From Labilithrix sp. (GTDB taxonomy: Bacteria > Myxococcota_A > Polyangia > Polyangiales > Polyangiaceae), in NCBI GenBank assembly GCA_019637175.1, contig JAHBWD010000003.1, positions 1 through 64,000 on the forward strand: a DNA stretch of 64,000 bases, in the 5' to 3' direction. This document shows, piece by piece, positions 42,801 through 51,265 of the stretch; the first letter of the stretch is position 1, and every line of letters begins with the position of its first letter. A model generated the notes under the pieces. The model was not told the DNA's origin. It did no database searches and saw nothing but the letters and a program-made list of their open reading frames with translations. The position numbers were made by a program, and so were the translations under genes.

Positions 42801-43529
42801 TCAGCGGCACCGGCGCAGATTGGCGTCGCAGCGGAAGACGCCGTTCGCCGCGCGCGCCAAGACGTCGAGGCCGTCGCGCGCCGCGATCACGTCGCCCGTC
42901 GTCGTCGCCACGCGCTTCTCCACGTGACCGTCGACGAGTCGAAAGTCGAGGACGACCGGTATGCGCAGGCCGGCCATCGTTCCGTCGACGCCGATCAAGA
43001 GATCGCCGCTCGGGTAGCGATAGATCGTGAAGCGGCCCGAGTAGACGCCGCGGGCGTTCTTGCGGCGCCACAAGGGGCACGCGTGCGCCGTGCCCCACAA
43101 GAGCGGCGACACGGTTCCGTCGACGATCGCGACGGCCACCTCCGCGGTCTCGTCTGGGCGATCGCCGCACGCCGTCTCGAGCTCGACGACGCCCGAGGCG
43201 CGCGCGGGCACGAGACCGCTCTCGCGGCTCGGCAGCGACGCGACGGCGCGCTCCGCGCGCTCGAACGTCCGCGCGACGAGATCGCCGACGATCATGTCGG
43301 CCTCGCCGCCGCCGAGGACGTCGAGCTGATCTTGCGCCGCCTCCAGCCACGCGGCCGGCCGCGCGGGATCCAGCGTACCGCCGGGCTCCGCGTACGCGGC
43401 GAGCAGCGACGAGACGTCGGGCGGCGTGGGCGGCTCGGCGGGACGCGAGCAGGTCACGACGAGGATCGAGAACGCCGAGAGCGCCGCGGCGCGCGCGAAG
43501 GCGCGCGGATCAGAAGCGGACATAGGCAT
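42801..43529 (-). CDS. Lipoprotein of unknown function
   Basis: The 242-residue protein has a lipobox (LVVTC). Its mature domain has four more Cys (near 116, 147, 233 and 240) and a strand-rich centre ('GRFTIYRYPSGDLLIGVDG'). I recognise no family. Its start overlaps the end of the upstream barrel gene by 20 bases, which points to cotranscription and a linked function at the envelope. Confidence 0.65.
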   Translation of the reverse strand: MPMSASDPRAFARAAALSAFSILVVTCSRPAEPPTPPDVSSLLAAYAEPGGTLDPARPAAWLEAAQDQLDVLGGGEADMIVGDLVARTFERAERAVASLPSRESGLVPARASGVVELETACGDRPDETAEVAVAIVDGTVSPLLWGTAHACPLWRRKNARGVYSGRFTIYRYPSGDLLIGVDGTMAGLRIPVVLDFRLVDGHVEKRVATTTGDVIAARDGLDVLARAANGVFRCDANLRRCR

Positions 43530-44370
43530 CGAGCTCCGGAATGACGGTCTCGATGGGGAGCTTGATCCCCATCGAGGGCAGGAAGAGCGCGCCGTAGCCG
43601 AGGCCGACGCGCACGTTGAAGTGACTCCCCGAGACCGCGACGCCGGCGACGGCGGCCACGTTCGTTCGGTTGACCGGCTCGATCGCGCCGACGAACTGGC
43701 TCCGTTTGCCTCGCTCGTCGATCGCGCTGTTGTCGAACGTCATCGGCGTGGCGTACGCCTGCCCGTGGAGACGAACGACGACGGCGACGACGCGGCTGAC
43801 GCGGTACTCGCCGATCGCGTGGAGTTGGAGCGCGCTCGCGGCGATCGCCGTGCTCTCGCGCAGCGGGCTCGACTCGGGCGGGCTCCCTCCGAGGGTGGCA
43901 TCCGCGTACGTGATGCCGAGATGCAACGAAGCGGAGGGCGTGAGATCGCTCGACGCGAACACGGAGATGGGGACGAGAAGGAGCGATCCGCCGCCCGCCA
44001 CCAGCGGGCCCGAGGCGGGGAGCTGCGTGTGATACGCCGCCGCCATGACGCTGAGGGTGAGCGGCTCCGTGCGGAGCAGGCGCACCTTGGCGTGACCGTT
44101 CACCACGACCGAGTCGACGAAGAAGCTCGCGATCCACGGCGCGGTGTCCGTGCCGACGGTCGCGAATGCCACGGGGCCGTACTCGATGTCCCAGATGCCG
44201 ATGCGCGCCTCGCGGGCGCGCAACGTGTGGGCCGTCGAGTCGACGAGCCGCTCTTCGCCTTCGTGGTAGGCCTCCGCGCGACCAGCGGCGAGCATCGCCG
44301 CTGCGACGAGGGAGGCCGCGTGCTTCCTGTGGGCGGCCTTCACTTCGGCTGGTGGAGGAGCACGGGGCAT
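43510..44370 (-). CDS. Probable outer-membrane beta-barrel protein
   Basis: The 286-residue protein has a signal-like N-terminus ('HAASLVAAAMLAAGRAEAY'). Amphipathic strands typical of barrels follow ('SASLHLGITYADATLGG', 'HFNVRVGLGYGALFLP') and it ends in Phe ('ELDAYVRF'), the usual C-terminal signature. The ATG at 44370 is chosen because the signal begins soon after. The longer frame from 44481 reads through ATGCAT-rich non-coding-looking DNA. It overlaps the next lipoprotein gene by 20 bases. Confidence 0.65.
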   Translation of the reverse strand: MPRAPPPAEVKAAHRKHAASLVAAAMLAAGRAEAYHEGEERLVDSTAHTLRAREARIGIWDIEYGPVAFATVGTDTAPWIASFFVDSVVVNGHAKVRLLRTEPLTLSVMAAAYHTQLPASGPLVAGGGSLLLVPISVFASSDLTPSASLHLGITYADATLGGSPPESSPLRESTAIAASALQLHAIGEYRVSRVVAVVVRLHGQAYATPMTFDNSAIDERGKRSQFVGAIEPVNRTNVAAVAGVAVSGSHFNVRVGLGYGALFLPSMGIKLPIETVIPELDAYVRF

Positions 44371-44907
44371 GCCCTCCGACGTTGCCCGCGCGACGCCGCG
44401 CGCGACGTGGCGCTGCACTCGGGCGATCGCGCGATCGGCGCGCGCGAGAGCGCGAAGCGTCAATATGCACACTACATGCATGCATCATACATCCATGCGG
44501 CCCGACGAACGGTCGAGCTCGCGCACCGCGTCACCGACGAGGTGCGCGCACGGCGCGAGCGCGACGAGCTCCGCCCTCGCGCCCCCACGCTCGCGCCTCG
44601 CGCTCTACGGCTCGGCTGCACGGGTCGAAACGTGCGCCCAAGACTGAACGCGACGATGAAAGTGCCTCGCTGGAGGTCTCGTGCGCTGCGCCCGAGGTTC
44701 GCCGCAGCGGTCGTCCTCGCTCGCGGCGCGTTCGTTACGGGCCACGGCGGGCGAACGGTCGCGCGCCGTGCGCGCACCGCGCGGGAGGCGTCGTGTCGCT
44801 CTCGCGCCGCGGTACGTGCGTTGCTGGACGCAGCGCGGCGCTCGTCGCGCTTGTGCGGCAAGCGCTCTTCACATGGATCCTTTTGATCCTTTCAAGGAGA
44901 GATTGTC
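44371..44907. other. 537-base region with an ATGCAT-rich island
   Basis: It lies between divergent genes. Bases 44461-44500 are AT-rich with repeated ATGCAT/CATGCA/ATACAT words, unlike the surroundings. The rest (44500-44870) is GC-rich, and its open frames are low complexity and unconvincing. Just before the next ATG, GGATC-CTTTT-GATCC forms a small inverted repeat. No RNA gene was recognised. Confidence 0.4.
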
Positions 44908-46056
44908 ATGAAAACGAACTTTGGTGTCACGGGTTCGCTGGGCGCGGTTGGTCTCGGCTTGCTGGCGATGCTCGCCGCAGGCTGCGCCGCCTCTCCCGGG
45001 GACGAAGCGGGGAACGCGGGCGAGAACACCGGCACGGCGGAAGCGAAGATCGTCCCGCTTGGCTGGGGCGCGATGGGTTGCGCCGCGTCGGGCTCGTTCG
45101 ACGTCTTCAACGGCGCCAACGATTTCCTGAACTTCATCGCCGTCGACCGTTCGGACTTTGCCAGCCTCAACAGCAGCCTCTCGTTGGTCGACAGCTTCGG
45201 CCAGCAGACGGCTCTCAACCAGAGCATGGTCCAGGCGGACGAGGCGTTCCAGTCGATGATCAACACGGTCACGAACAGCATCAACGCCGCGCAGACGGCC
45301 TCGCTCATCGCGAGCCAGCAGAGCGCGGTCGCGGAGAACTGGCAGCAGTCCGAGGTCCAGCAGTTCAACTCCGTGCAGACCGTCGCGAACCAGCGCTCGG
45401 CCGGCTCGGCGAACACGATCACCACGAACATCGCGCGCGCCGACACCGCGAACGTGGCGAGCCAGAACGCGTGGGCCAACCAGAGCGCCTTCGGCGCTCG
45501 TGACTTCGGCAGCTTCGCCGGCGGGCCGTGGCTCGGCGGGGGCGCCGCGGGTGGCGGCTCGTTCTTCAACAACAACTTCGTCAACTCCGGGTCGTTCCTG
45601 AACAACGCGGCGTCGACGAGCGCCTTCAACCAGACGGCGGTCCACACCGACTTCGCGCAAGCGAACCACACCGACTCGCTCGTGGTCTCGAACAGCTTCC
45701 TGCGCACGTTCCTCGCCAATCGCACGGCGACGGCGGCGTTCGCGGTGCAGCAGGCGAACGCGATGACCTTCAACCAGGTCGCCGCCCAGGCGTCGACGAA
45801 TCAGGCGCAGTACGCGGCCTCGCGCGCGAGCACGTTCGTGTTCAACAACCTCAGCCAGTTCGCGTCGAACCGCGCCATCCTCCAGGTGAACGCGGTCTCG
45901 AGCGCGATGCAGCAGAACTCGCTGCTCCGCGTCTTCGCGGGCAACCAGTTCGGCGTCACCGGCTGGGCTGACTTCAACACCGCGTTCCCGGCGTGCGGAG
46001 CGGGTGTCGGCGTCGGCGTCGGCGGGTTCGGCGTCGGAGTTCCGGCGATCCCGTAA
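44908..46056 (+). CDS. Asn/Gln/Ser/Ala-rich low-complexity lipoprotein
   Basis: The 382-residue protein has a lipobox (LAAGC). Residues 60-350 are dominated by Asn, Gln, Ser, Ala and Phe with recurring short words such as 'FNN', 'NQ', 'SFLNN' and 'ANQSAF'. A Gly/Val tail ('GVGVGVGGFGVGVP') closes it. There are almost no charged residues in the core. This composition resembles functional amyloids and curlin-like or prion-like proteins, but no defined repeat family is visible. AAGGAGAG lies 7 bases before the ATG. It begins the 44.9-48.6 kb cluster. Confidence 0.75.
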   Translation: MKTNFGVTGSLGAVGLGLLAMLAAGCAASPGDEAGNAGENTGTAEAKIVPLGWGAMGCAASGSFDVFNGANDFLNFIAVDRSDFASLNSSLSLVDSFGQQTALNQSMVQADEAFQSMINTVTNSINAAQTASLIASQQSAVAENWQQSEVQQFNSVQTVANQRSAGSANTITTNIARADTANVASQNAWANQSAFGARDFGSFAGGPWLGGGAAGGGSFFNNNFVNSGSFLNNAASTSAFNQTAVHTDFAQANHTDSLVVSNSFLRTFLANRTATAAFAVQQANAMTFNQVAAQASTNQAQYAASRASTFVFNNLSQFASNRAILQVNAVSSAMQQNSLLRVFAGNQFGVTGWADFNTAFPACGAGVGVGVGGFGVGVPAIP

Positions 46057-46090
46057 CGATTCCGACGAGCGCACCAACGAGAACGCGCAA

Positions 46091-46125
46091 GGCGGAGGGG
46101 CCGCGCTCACCGCGGTCCCTCCGCC
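46091..46125 (+). terminator. Terminator between the low-complexity and Cys-ladder genes
   Basis: GGCGGAGGG-G-CCGCG pairs with CGCGG-T-CCCTCCGCC around a 5-base loop, 15 pairs including one G-U. There is no T run. Confidence 0.55.
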
Positions 46126-46149
46126 GGCGCACTACCGGAGGACGTCGTC

Positions 46150-47091
46150 ATGAGATTCGAATCCATCGAGAGAGTGCTTCTGTCGAAATTCGAGCGAGCG
46201 ATCTGCGCCGTGCTCATCGGCCTCGCTTTGCTCGTCGGATGCGGCTCCGACGCCGGCGACGGCCTCGACGAGTCGCAAGCGGCGCTCGCGGCCGCCCGTG
46301 AGCGTTGCGTGCTCACGGCGCGATTCCAGTGCCCGCTCGCCTGCGCGGCCATCGACGTCGACGCGGTATGCGGCGGCGAAGTGGGCGCGTCGTGCGACGC
46401 GGACTGCGAAGCCGCCGCCACGGGGAACTGTCTGGCCGACTGCGGTGCTGACTGCGCGATCGACTGCCAGGCGAACGCGCGCGCCGAGTGCGGCGCGCTC
46501 TGTCAACAGCGGTGCGACGGCAACTGCAGCACGCTCTGCCAAGGCGCCTTCAACCGCAACGCGTGCGGGTCGTTCTGTCGAGACCAGTGCACAGGCGAGT
46601 GTTCGTCGCGATGCGGCGCCGACTCGTCGTCGTCGTGCGACAGCAAGTGCGCCGCGTCGTGTCAGGCGACGTGCAGCGTCGAAGCGAGGGTCGGCTGCCG
46701 GCTCCGCTGCGCGGCCAACGCGCGCGTCGCGTGCAGCGCGAAGGTCTCTGCGAACTGCATGGCCGAGTGCGCGAGCGAGATCACGCTCCGCTGCGCGGCC
46801 GACGCGCTCGTGGATCCCGTTCCACCTCCAGGCGTGGGCGTGCCTCTGCCCCCGCCGGCGGACCCCGACGTCGAGCGCAGCCGGGTCGGAGCGCCCGAAG
46901 AACCGTTCCGCGGCCCTTACGTGCTCCCGCCCCCCGCGGATCACGACGCGGGGCCGAAGAAGGCGGAGCCTGCCCCCGAGCCGCCGAAGAAGGAGACTCC
47001 TCCGCCCAAGGAGGAGCCCAAGCCCGAGCGCTCCGGCGGCGGCGAAGACAGCCACGAGGGCGACGGCTCCGGCGACGACTGGGAAGAATGA
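46150..47091 (+). CDS. Cys-ladder lipoprotein with Pro-rich acidic tail
   Basis: The 313-residue protein has a lipobox (LLVGC). Residues 50-220 contain 30 Cys, mostly spaced C-x3-C in long runs (for example 'CGALCQQRCDGNCSTLC'), interrupted by C-x7-C steps. Spacing of i,i+4 would place Cys on one helix face, suitable for stacked disulfides or metal binding. Residues 225-313 are Pro-, Lys- and Glu-rich, ending in 'DDWEE'. I recognise no family. A Pro/Lys/Glu tail is common in wall- or capsule-spanning segments. Confidence 0.75.
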   Translation: MRFESIERVLLSKFERAICAVLIGLALLVGCGSDAGDGLDESQAALAAARERCVLTARFQCPLACAAIDVDAVCGGEVGASCDADCEAAATGNCLADCGADCAIDCQANARAECGALCQQRCDGNCSTLCQGAFNRNACGSFCRDQCTGECSSRCGADSSSSCDSKCAASCQATCSVEARVGCRLRCAANARVACSAKVSANCMAECASEITLRCAADALVDPVPPPGVGVPLPPPADPDVERSRVGAPEEPFRGPYVLPPPADHDAGPKKAEPAPEPPKKETPPPKEEPKPERSGGGEDSHEGDGSGDDWEE

Positions 47092-47139
47092 CTCTCGTAG
47101 TCGGCAATTCCCAACACCGATATTTACGATTCGAAGAAT

Positions 47140-47172
47140 GCCCCCGCGCGCGCTGCGCGGGGGCTTTCTCTT
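47140..47172 (+). terminator. Rho-independent terminator of the Cys-ladder gene
   Basis: GCCCCCGCGC and GCGCGGGGGC form a perfect 10-pair stem over GCGCT. The T-rich tail TTTCTCTTCTCC follows. Confidence 0.8.
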
Positions 47173-47342
47173 CTCCGGCGCTGCGCCGCACGCGAGCGAG
47201 GAAACCGCTGCGTCTCCCGTGCGAAGCGGCACGATGCGGCGGCGCCGCGACACACCGTTACCGATTCGCCACGCCATGCCGCACGCGCGAGCGGCGCACG
47301 GCCCCAATCCAGGTAATTCGTAATCATCGCGCTATTTGCGTA

Positions 47343-47371
47343 TTGACCGACGCGCGCGACGAACTTAGTTC
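47343..47371 (+). promoter_or_regulatory. Sigma-70-like promoter of the small heat-shock gene
   Basis: TTGACC (47343-47348), a 17-base spacer and TAGTTC (47366-47371) lie 54 bases before the ATG at 47426. Confidence 0.45.
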
Positions 47372-47425
47372 ACTGCGCGTCGAACGGGCGCGTACGTGCG
47401 CCGGTTCACGTCGCCGGAGGAATCC

Positions 47426-47971
47426 ATGAACGAGATCGATCACGCGATCGGCACAGTCGATCGGCTCTATCGCGCAGTGACGGGACGAGATGCTCCAGAG
47501 CTGACCGGTGTGTACGCGGCCATCCCGGCGGAGAAAGATCCGATCGAGCACGTGAACGAGCAGATGGAGCTGCTCGCGCGCGCGCTCGGCGGCGCTGCGC
47601 CGGCGCCGATGCGTCAGTTCTTCACGCCGCCGATGAGCGTGTGGATGGGGCCGCACGAGCACGCGCTGCTGATCGACCTCCCCGGCGTGCGCCGCGAGGA
47701 TCTCCAGCTCACCATCGAGGGCCGCGTCCTCGTCATCGCGGGCGCGCGGCGCTCGATCTCCGATCCGACGACGCCGTTCCGGCCGACGGAAGGGTCGCAC
47801 CGCGTGATGATGAGCGAGCACGCCTTCGGTGCGTTCGTCCGCCGCATTCCCCTCCCGCCGACCTGTCGCGTGGAGGAGATCAACGCGCGCCTGCACGACG
47901 GCGTCCTCGAGATCCATCTGCCGCACGACAGCGCCGCGGCGCCGCGGCGCGCGATCTCGGTCTCCTCGTAG
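47426..47971 (+). CDS. Hsp20/alpha-crystallin small heat-shock protein
   Basis: The 181-residue chaperone has the alpha-crystallin domain in residues 75-175: 'PPMSVWMGPHEHALLIDLPGVRREDLQLTIEGRVLVI' elements, 'FVRRIPLPPTCRVEEINARLHDGVLEIHLP', with the A-x-L-x-D-G-V-L motif of the family. It would hold unfolding proteins. The ATG at 47426 has a GGAGG site 5 bases upstream; the longer frame from 47396 lacks one. Position between low-complexity secreted proteins suggests a role in keeping such proteins soluble or in development. Confidence 0.93.
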   Translation: MNEIDHAIGTVDRLYRAVTGRDAPELTGVYAAIPAEKDPIEHVNEQMELLARALGGAAPAPMRQFFTPPMSVWMGPHEHALLIDLPGVRREDLQLTIEGRVLVIAGARRSISDPTTPFRPTEGSHRVMMSEHAFGAFVRRIPLPPTCRVEEINARLHDGVLEIHLPHDSAAAPRRAISVSS

Positions 47972-48103
47972 TCCCTGGCCGGGCACGTCGGAGCTCCACG
48001 GGCGGCGCCGCCGCTCGCAGGGGATCGTACGCCCTCGCATCGAGCTTCATCGCTGAGAAATCGAATCGGTAGTCATCCAAGTAACGATAACGAAGGAGTG
48101 ATC

Positions 48104-48571
48104 ATGGAAGCCAAAGTGGATATCCGTAGACTGCAGATGCTGAACGACCGTATCGCGCAGACGCTGGACGCCCTGAATCAGGTCCGTCTCTCCGTTCACG
48201 CGGTCGGTACGCCGTCGCCGATCTCCGGCTTCGGCATCGGCTTCCCCGGGTTCGGTCTCAGCCACACCGCGCCGGTCGCGGGCGTCGGCCAGGTGCCGTT
48301 CGGCCAGGTGCCGTTCGGCCAGGTGTCGCCGTGGTTCGGCGGCAACACGGTCTTCCCGCAGCAGGTATCGCAGACGTTCCCCACGAACGCCTTCGACCGC
48401 TTCGGGTGGAACGGCCTCTCGCACACCACGCCCGAGTCGATCTACGGCGTGGCCAACATCGCGAACAACGGCTTCGGCGTCGGGAACAACGCGCAGTTCG
48501 GAGTCGATCCGTACTTCCAGCAGCGCATGTTCCAGACGTTCCCCTTCTGGGGCGTCACGCCCTACCTCTGA
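48104..48571 (+). CDS. Gly/Phe-rich protein with N-terminal helix
   Basis: The 155-residue protein begins with an amphipathic helix ('VDIRRLQMLNDRIAQTLDAL'). The rest is Gly, Phe, Pro, Asn and Gln-rich with words such as 'GFGIGFPGFG', 'FGQVP' and 'NNGFGVGNN'. It has no signal peptide and no charged core. The composition is that of self-associating or phase-separating proteins. The ATG at 48104 has AAGGAG 7 bases upstream. It follows hsp20 closely, which hints at a client-chaperone relation. Confidence 0.75.
   Translation: MEAKVDIRRLQMLNDRIAQTLDALNQVRLSVHAVGTPSPISGFGIGFPGFGLSHTAPVAGVGQVPFGQVPFGQVSPWFGGNTVFPQQVSQTFPTNAFDRFGWNGLSHTTPESIYGVANIANNGFGVGNNAQFGVDPYFQQRMFQTFPFWGVTPYL
48287..48325 (+). 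repeat. 15-base tandem repeat encoding GQVPF
   Basis: GGCCAGGTGCCGTTC occurs 2.6 times in tandem within the Gly/Phe-rich gene. Confidence 0.8.
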
Positions 48572-48592
48572 TGCAGTGAAGCCGTCGGCGAA

Positions 48593-48628
48593 CAGGGACC
48601 GCGCGGACTCCTAGCCGCGCGGTCCCTG
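48593..48628. terminator. Bidirectional terminator
   Basis: CAGGGACCGCGCGG and CCGCGCGGTCCCTG form a perfect 14-pair stem over an 8-base loop between the Gly/Phe-rich gene and the convergent SurA-like gene. Confidence 0.75.
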
Positions 48629-48640
48629 AACCGGCGTCTC

Positions 48641-49657
48641 TCAGAGGCGGACGTCGATGTAGACGCCGCGGCGCAGCTCGGTCAGCCACAGCTTGCGCTG
48701 GCGATCCGTGGCTTCGACGAACGCGCGCTCCATCATCTGATCTTTGACTTGGTCGTACGGCGGAATCTTCGGCTGCTCGCTCGCGAGCTGCACGATCAGG
48801 ATCGCCGAGTTGCCCATCGGATCGCGGAACGGCAGCGGCGCGGCCGTCTCGCCCGGCTTGAGCGTGGTCGCGAGCTGCTGGAGCTCGGGGAAGAGGATCT
48901 GGAGCGGCACGGGCCCGCGCGAGCCGCAGGTCTGCTTCGTCGTCGGATCCTCGCTGTACTGCTCGACCAGCTTGCAGAAGTCTTCGCCGGCGCGCGCGCG
49001 CGTCGTGAGATCCTCGGCGAGCACCTGTCGCGCCGCCGCCGTTTGGGCCGAAGAGCCGGGCGGCACCTGGAGGACGAGGATCTTGAGATCGACCGGCGAC
49101 TGCGCCGCGATGTCTTTCAGCCAGTGCGTGTAGGCCGCGCGCGCGTCTTGCTCCGTCACGCGCACGCGCCCGCGGACGCGAAGCTGGATGAGCTTTCCCT
49201 CGAGCACCTGCCGCCGGATCTCGTCGCGGTAGTCTTGCTCGGTGAGCCCCTGGCGCTTCGCCTCGGCGATCACGTCCTTGGGCGTCAGCTTCGTCTGCGC
49301 GGCGACCTGCCGGATGCCGTTGTCGACCTCGTCGGGGCTGACCGTGAGGTGCGCCTTGTCGGCCGCCGTCTCCTCGAGGCGCTCGTCGATCATCCGGTTC
49401 AAGAGCTCGCGAAACATCTCGCTCTCTTGCGCCGCCTGCTGCGTCGGGTTCGGCGTCGACGCCGCGATGCGATAGAGGTGCGGCCGCGCGCGATGCCGGA
49501 GCTCGGAGAGCAGGATCGGACGCTCGCCCACCACCGCGACGATGCGCTCGACGATGGCCGCCTCCGCGGGGCGCGCGAGCCCACCCGCGAGACCGATGCC
49601 GAGGGCGACGCCAGCGATCTTGGCGAAGGCGGAGAGGCGGGTCGAGCGACGTGTCAC
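48641..49657 (-). CDS. SurA-like periplasmic peptidyl-prolyl isomerase/chaperone
   Basis: The 338-residue protein has a signal peptide ('IAGVALGIGLAGGLARPAEA') and the SurA N-domain pattern ('IVERIVAVVGERPILLSELRHR', then 'LLNRMIDERLEETAADKAHL'). A parvulin domain follows around residues 195-300 ('FCKLVEQYSEDPTTKQTCGSRG', 'LQQLATTLKPGETAAPLPF'). It helps fold outer-membrane proteins. The GTG at 49657 is the last start before the signal. Earlier frame has no plausible start. The DUF3829 lipoprotein gene diverges from it 69 bases away. Confidence 0.88.
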   Translation of the reverse strand: MTRRSTRLSAFAKIAGVALGIGLAGGLARPAEAAIVERIVAVVGERPILLSELRHRARPHLYRIAASTPNPTQQAAQESEMFRELLNRMIDERLEETAADKAHLTVSPDEVDNGIRQVAAQTKLTPKDVIAEAKRQGLTEQDYRDEIRRQVLEGKLIQLRVRGRVRVTEQDARAAYTHWLKDIAAQSPVDLKILVLQVPPGSSAQTAAARQVLAEDLTTRARAGEDFCKLVEQYSEDPTTKQTCGSRGPVPLQILFPELQQLATTLKPGETAAPLPFRDPMGNSAILIVQLASEQPKIPPYDQVKDQMMERAFVEATDRQRKLWLTELRRGVYIDVRL

Positions 49658-49726
49658 ATCCGTTTTCTTACCACTTCCGGAGGTCGCGGGAAGAGGTCTA
49701 TCCTCCTCGATCTCACGGAGGAGCGG

Positions 49727-50797
49727 ATGCGCAACGTGCTCTCGGGACGTTTTGGCACTGTGATCTTGGCGGGCGCTCTCGCGTGCGCCATCGCAGGCAC
49801 CACGGGGTGCAAGAAACTGCTGAAGGGAAAGAAGGACGCGGGCGCCGCGGGCGGCGGCGAGACGGCGGCGACGGCGCAAGACGACGCCGACGAGCAGCTC
49901 ACGCAGAAGCTCGACGCCTACATCGACTGCCTCAACTCGCTCTCCTCGTCGGCGCACCGGTCGCGCGCGCGCTACTTCCAGTGGGTGCCCAAGACGGGAC
50001 CGACGGGCAACGAGAAGTTCCCGCTCGGGATCCACGAGATCGCGAAGGGTGAAGCCGAGGAGTGCAGCGCGGGCGTCGCCAAGGCGAAGCTCATGCCCCC
50101 GGCGAACCCGAAGCTCGAGGCGGCGGGAGAGGAGTTCTCCCAGGCGATCGTCGGCCTCGACGCGCTCGTCGACGACGCGCACGTCTACTATGAGAACAAG
50201 AACTTCCGTGACGACAAGTTCGCGAAGGGCAAGGCCCTCCACCCGCAGCTCATGGCGGCGTTCGCGAAGTTCTCCAAAGCCGACAGCAACCTGCACGCGA
50301 CGCTCGACAGCATCACGAAGCCGCTCGCGCAGCGCACGCTCGGGCGCATCGAGCGCGAAGAGGGACGGAAGTTCCGCTACCACCGCAAGGCCACGCTCAT
50401 CCACGCGCGCGAGCTGGTGGAGGCGGGCGATCCCGTCGGCGACGACGACGACATCGACTTCGCGCTCTACAACGCCGCGTTCACCGAGTTCGACAGCGCG
50501 CTCACCGGCCTCGAGACGTACGGCACCTTGCACCGCAAGGATCTCGACGCGCGGACGAACCCGGCCTGGCCGCTCGCGGCCCCGCACATGGACTCCTTCA
50601 TCCGCGCCGCGAACGAGTACCGGAAGAAGTCGCGCGAGTACCTCCGCTGCCTGCGCGACGCGCCCGCGAAGGCCAAGGCGCCCAGCGGAAAGGTCGACCT
50701 CGAGAAGCTGCCGCCGTGCCCCGACGGGCGGCCGCGCGACGTCGTCTTCCGCTACAACGAGTTCATCAAGACCTCGAACGCGAACCAGTTCCCGTAG
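49727..50797 (+). CDS. DUF3829 (YiiG-like) lipoprotein
   Basis: The 356-residue protein has a lipobox (AGTTGC) and 'KKLLKGKKD' after it. The mature domain is all-helical with the DUF3829 look ('QKLDAYIDCLNSLSSSAHRS' at the start, 'DDIDFALYNAAFTEFDSAL' in the second half). Function is unknown in the family. A GGAGGAG site precedes the ATG, and a TATCCT -10-like element lies about 25 bases upstream. Confidence 0.82.
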   Translation: MRNVLSGRFGTVILAGALACAIAGTTGCKKLLKGKKDAGAAGGGETAATAQDDADEQLTQKLDAYIDCLNSLSSSAHRSRARYFQWVPKTGPTGNEKFPLGIHEIAKGEAEECSAGVAKAKLMPPANPKLEAAGEEFSQAIVGLDALVDDAHVYYENKNFRDDKFAKGKALHPQLMAAFAKFSKADSNLHATLDSITKPLAQRTLGRIEREEGRKFRYHRKATLIHARELVEAGDPVGDDDDIDFALYNAAFTEFDSALTGLETYGTLHRKDLDARTNPAWPLAAPHMDSFIRAANEYRKKSREYLRCLRDAPAKAKAPSGKVDLEKLPPCPDGRPRDVVFRYNEFIKTSNANQFP

Positions 50798-50811
50798 CCG
50801 CCGCCGAAATG

Positions 50812-50848
50812 CACGAAGGCCGAACCCCGGGAGGGGTTCGGCCTCGTG
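50812..50848. terminator. Bidirectional terminator
   Basis: CACGA(A)GGCCGAACCCC pairs with GGGGTTCGGCCTCGTG around GGGA, with one bulged A. It separates the DUF3829 gene from rpsI. Confidence 0.75.
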
Positions 50849-50866
50849 AGCGACTCGGTGGCGCGA

Positions 50867-51265
50867 TCAGCGCTTCGAGTACTGGAAGCGCTTGCGGGCG
50901 CCCGGCTGGCCGTACTTCTTGCGCTCCTTCTTGCGCGCGTCGCGCGTGAGGAAGCCGGCGCGCTTGAGGACGCTGCGCTTCTCGGGATCCATCGCGATGA
51001 GCGCGCGCGAGATGCCGTGGCGCATCGCTTCGGCCTGCGCCGAGTGGCCGCCGCCCTTGACCGTGGCCCAGACGTCGAACTGGTCGATGGCCTCGAGCAG
51101 CTCGAGCGCCTGCTTCATGACCATGATCGAGGTCTCGCGCTCGAAGTACTGGTCGGCGGGGCGCTGGTTGACGGTGACCTGGCCGGTGCCGGCCGAGAGC
51201 CAGACGCGGGCGATGGCGGTCTTGCGCTTGCCCGTGGCGTACGTGCGGTTCGTGGCGGTGCTCAT
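50867..51265 (-). CDS. rpsI: 30S ribosomal protein S9
   Basis: The 132-residue protein has the S9 features '[25 protein letters not shown]' (in part), '[19 protein letters not shown]' and the conserved basic tail ending 'KRFQYSKR', which reaches the P-site tRNA. Its start overlaps the rplM stop by 4 bases. It is the usual rplM-rpsI operon. Confidence 0.98.
   Translation of the reverse strand: MSTATNRTYATGKRKTAIARVWLSAGTGQVTVNQRPADQYFERETSIMVMKQALELLEAIDQFDVWATVKGGGHSAQAEAMRHGISRALIAMDPEKRSVLKRAGFLTRDARKKERKKYGQPGARKRFQYSKR

Larger units (their letters stand above)
47092..47425. other. Intergenic region with terminator and hsp20 promoter
   Basis: It holds the terminator at 47140-47172, a 130-base GC-rich stretch with nothing recognised, an AT-richer patch (47310-47345) and the promoter at 47343-47371. 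Confidence 0.5.

Noticed and set aside
44472..44861. A 129-codon minus-strand ORF in the 44.4-44.9 kb gap.
   Set aside because: It is Arg/Ala/Ser low-complexity sequence with no start signal, typical of random high-GC frames.
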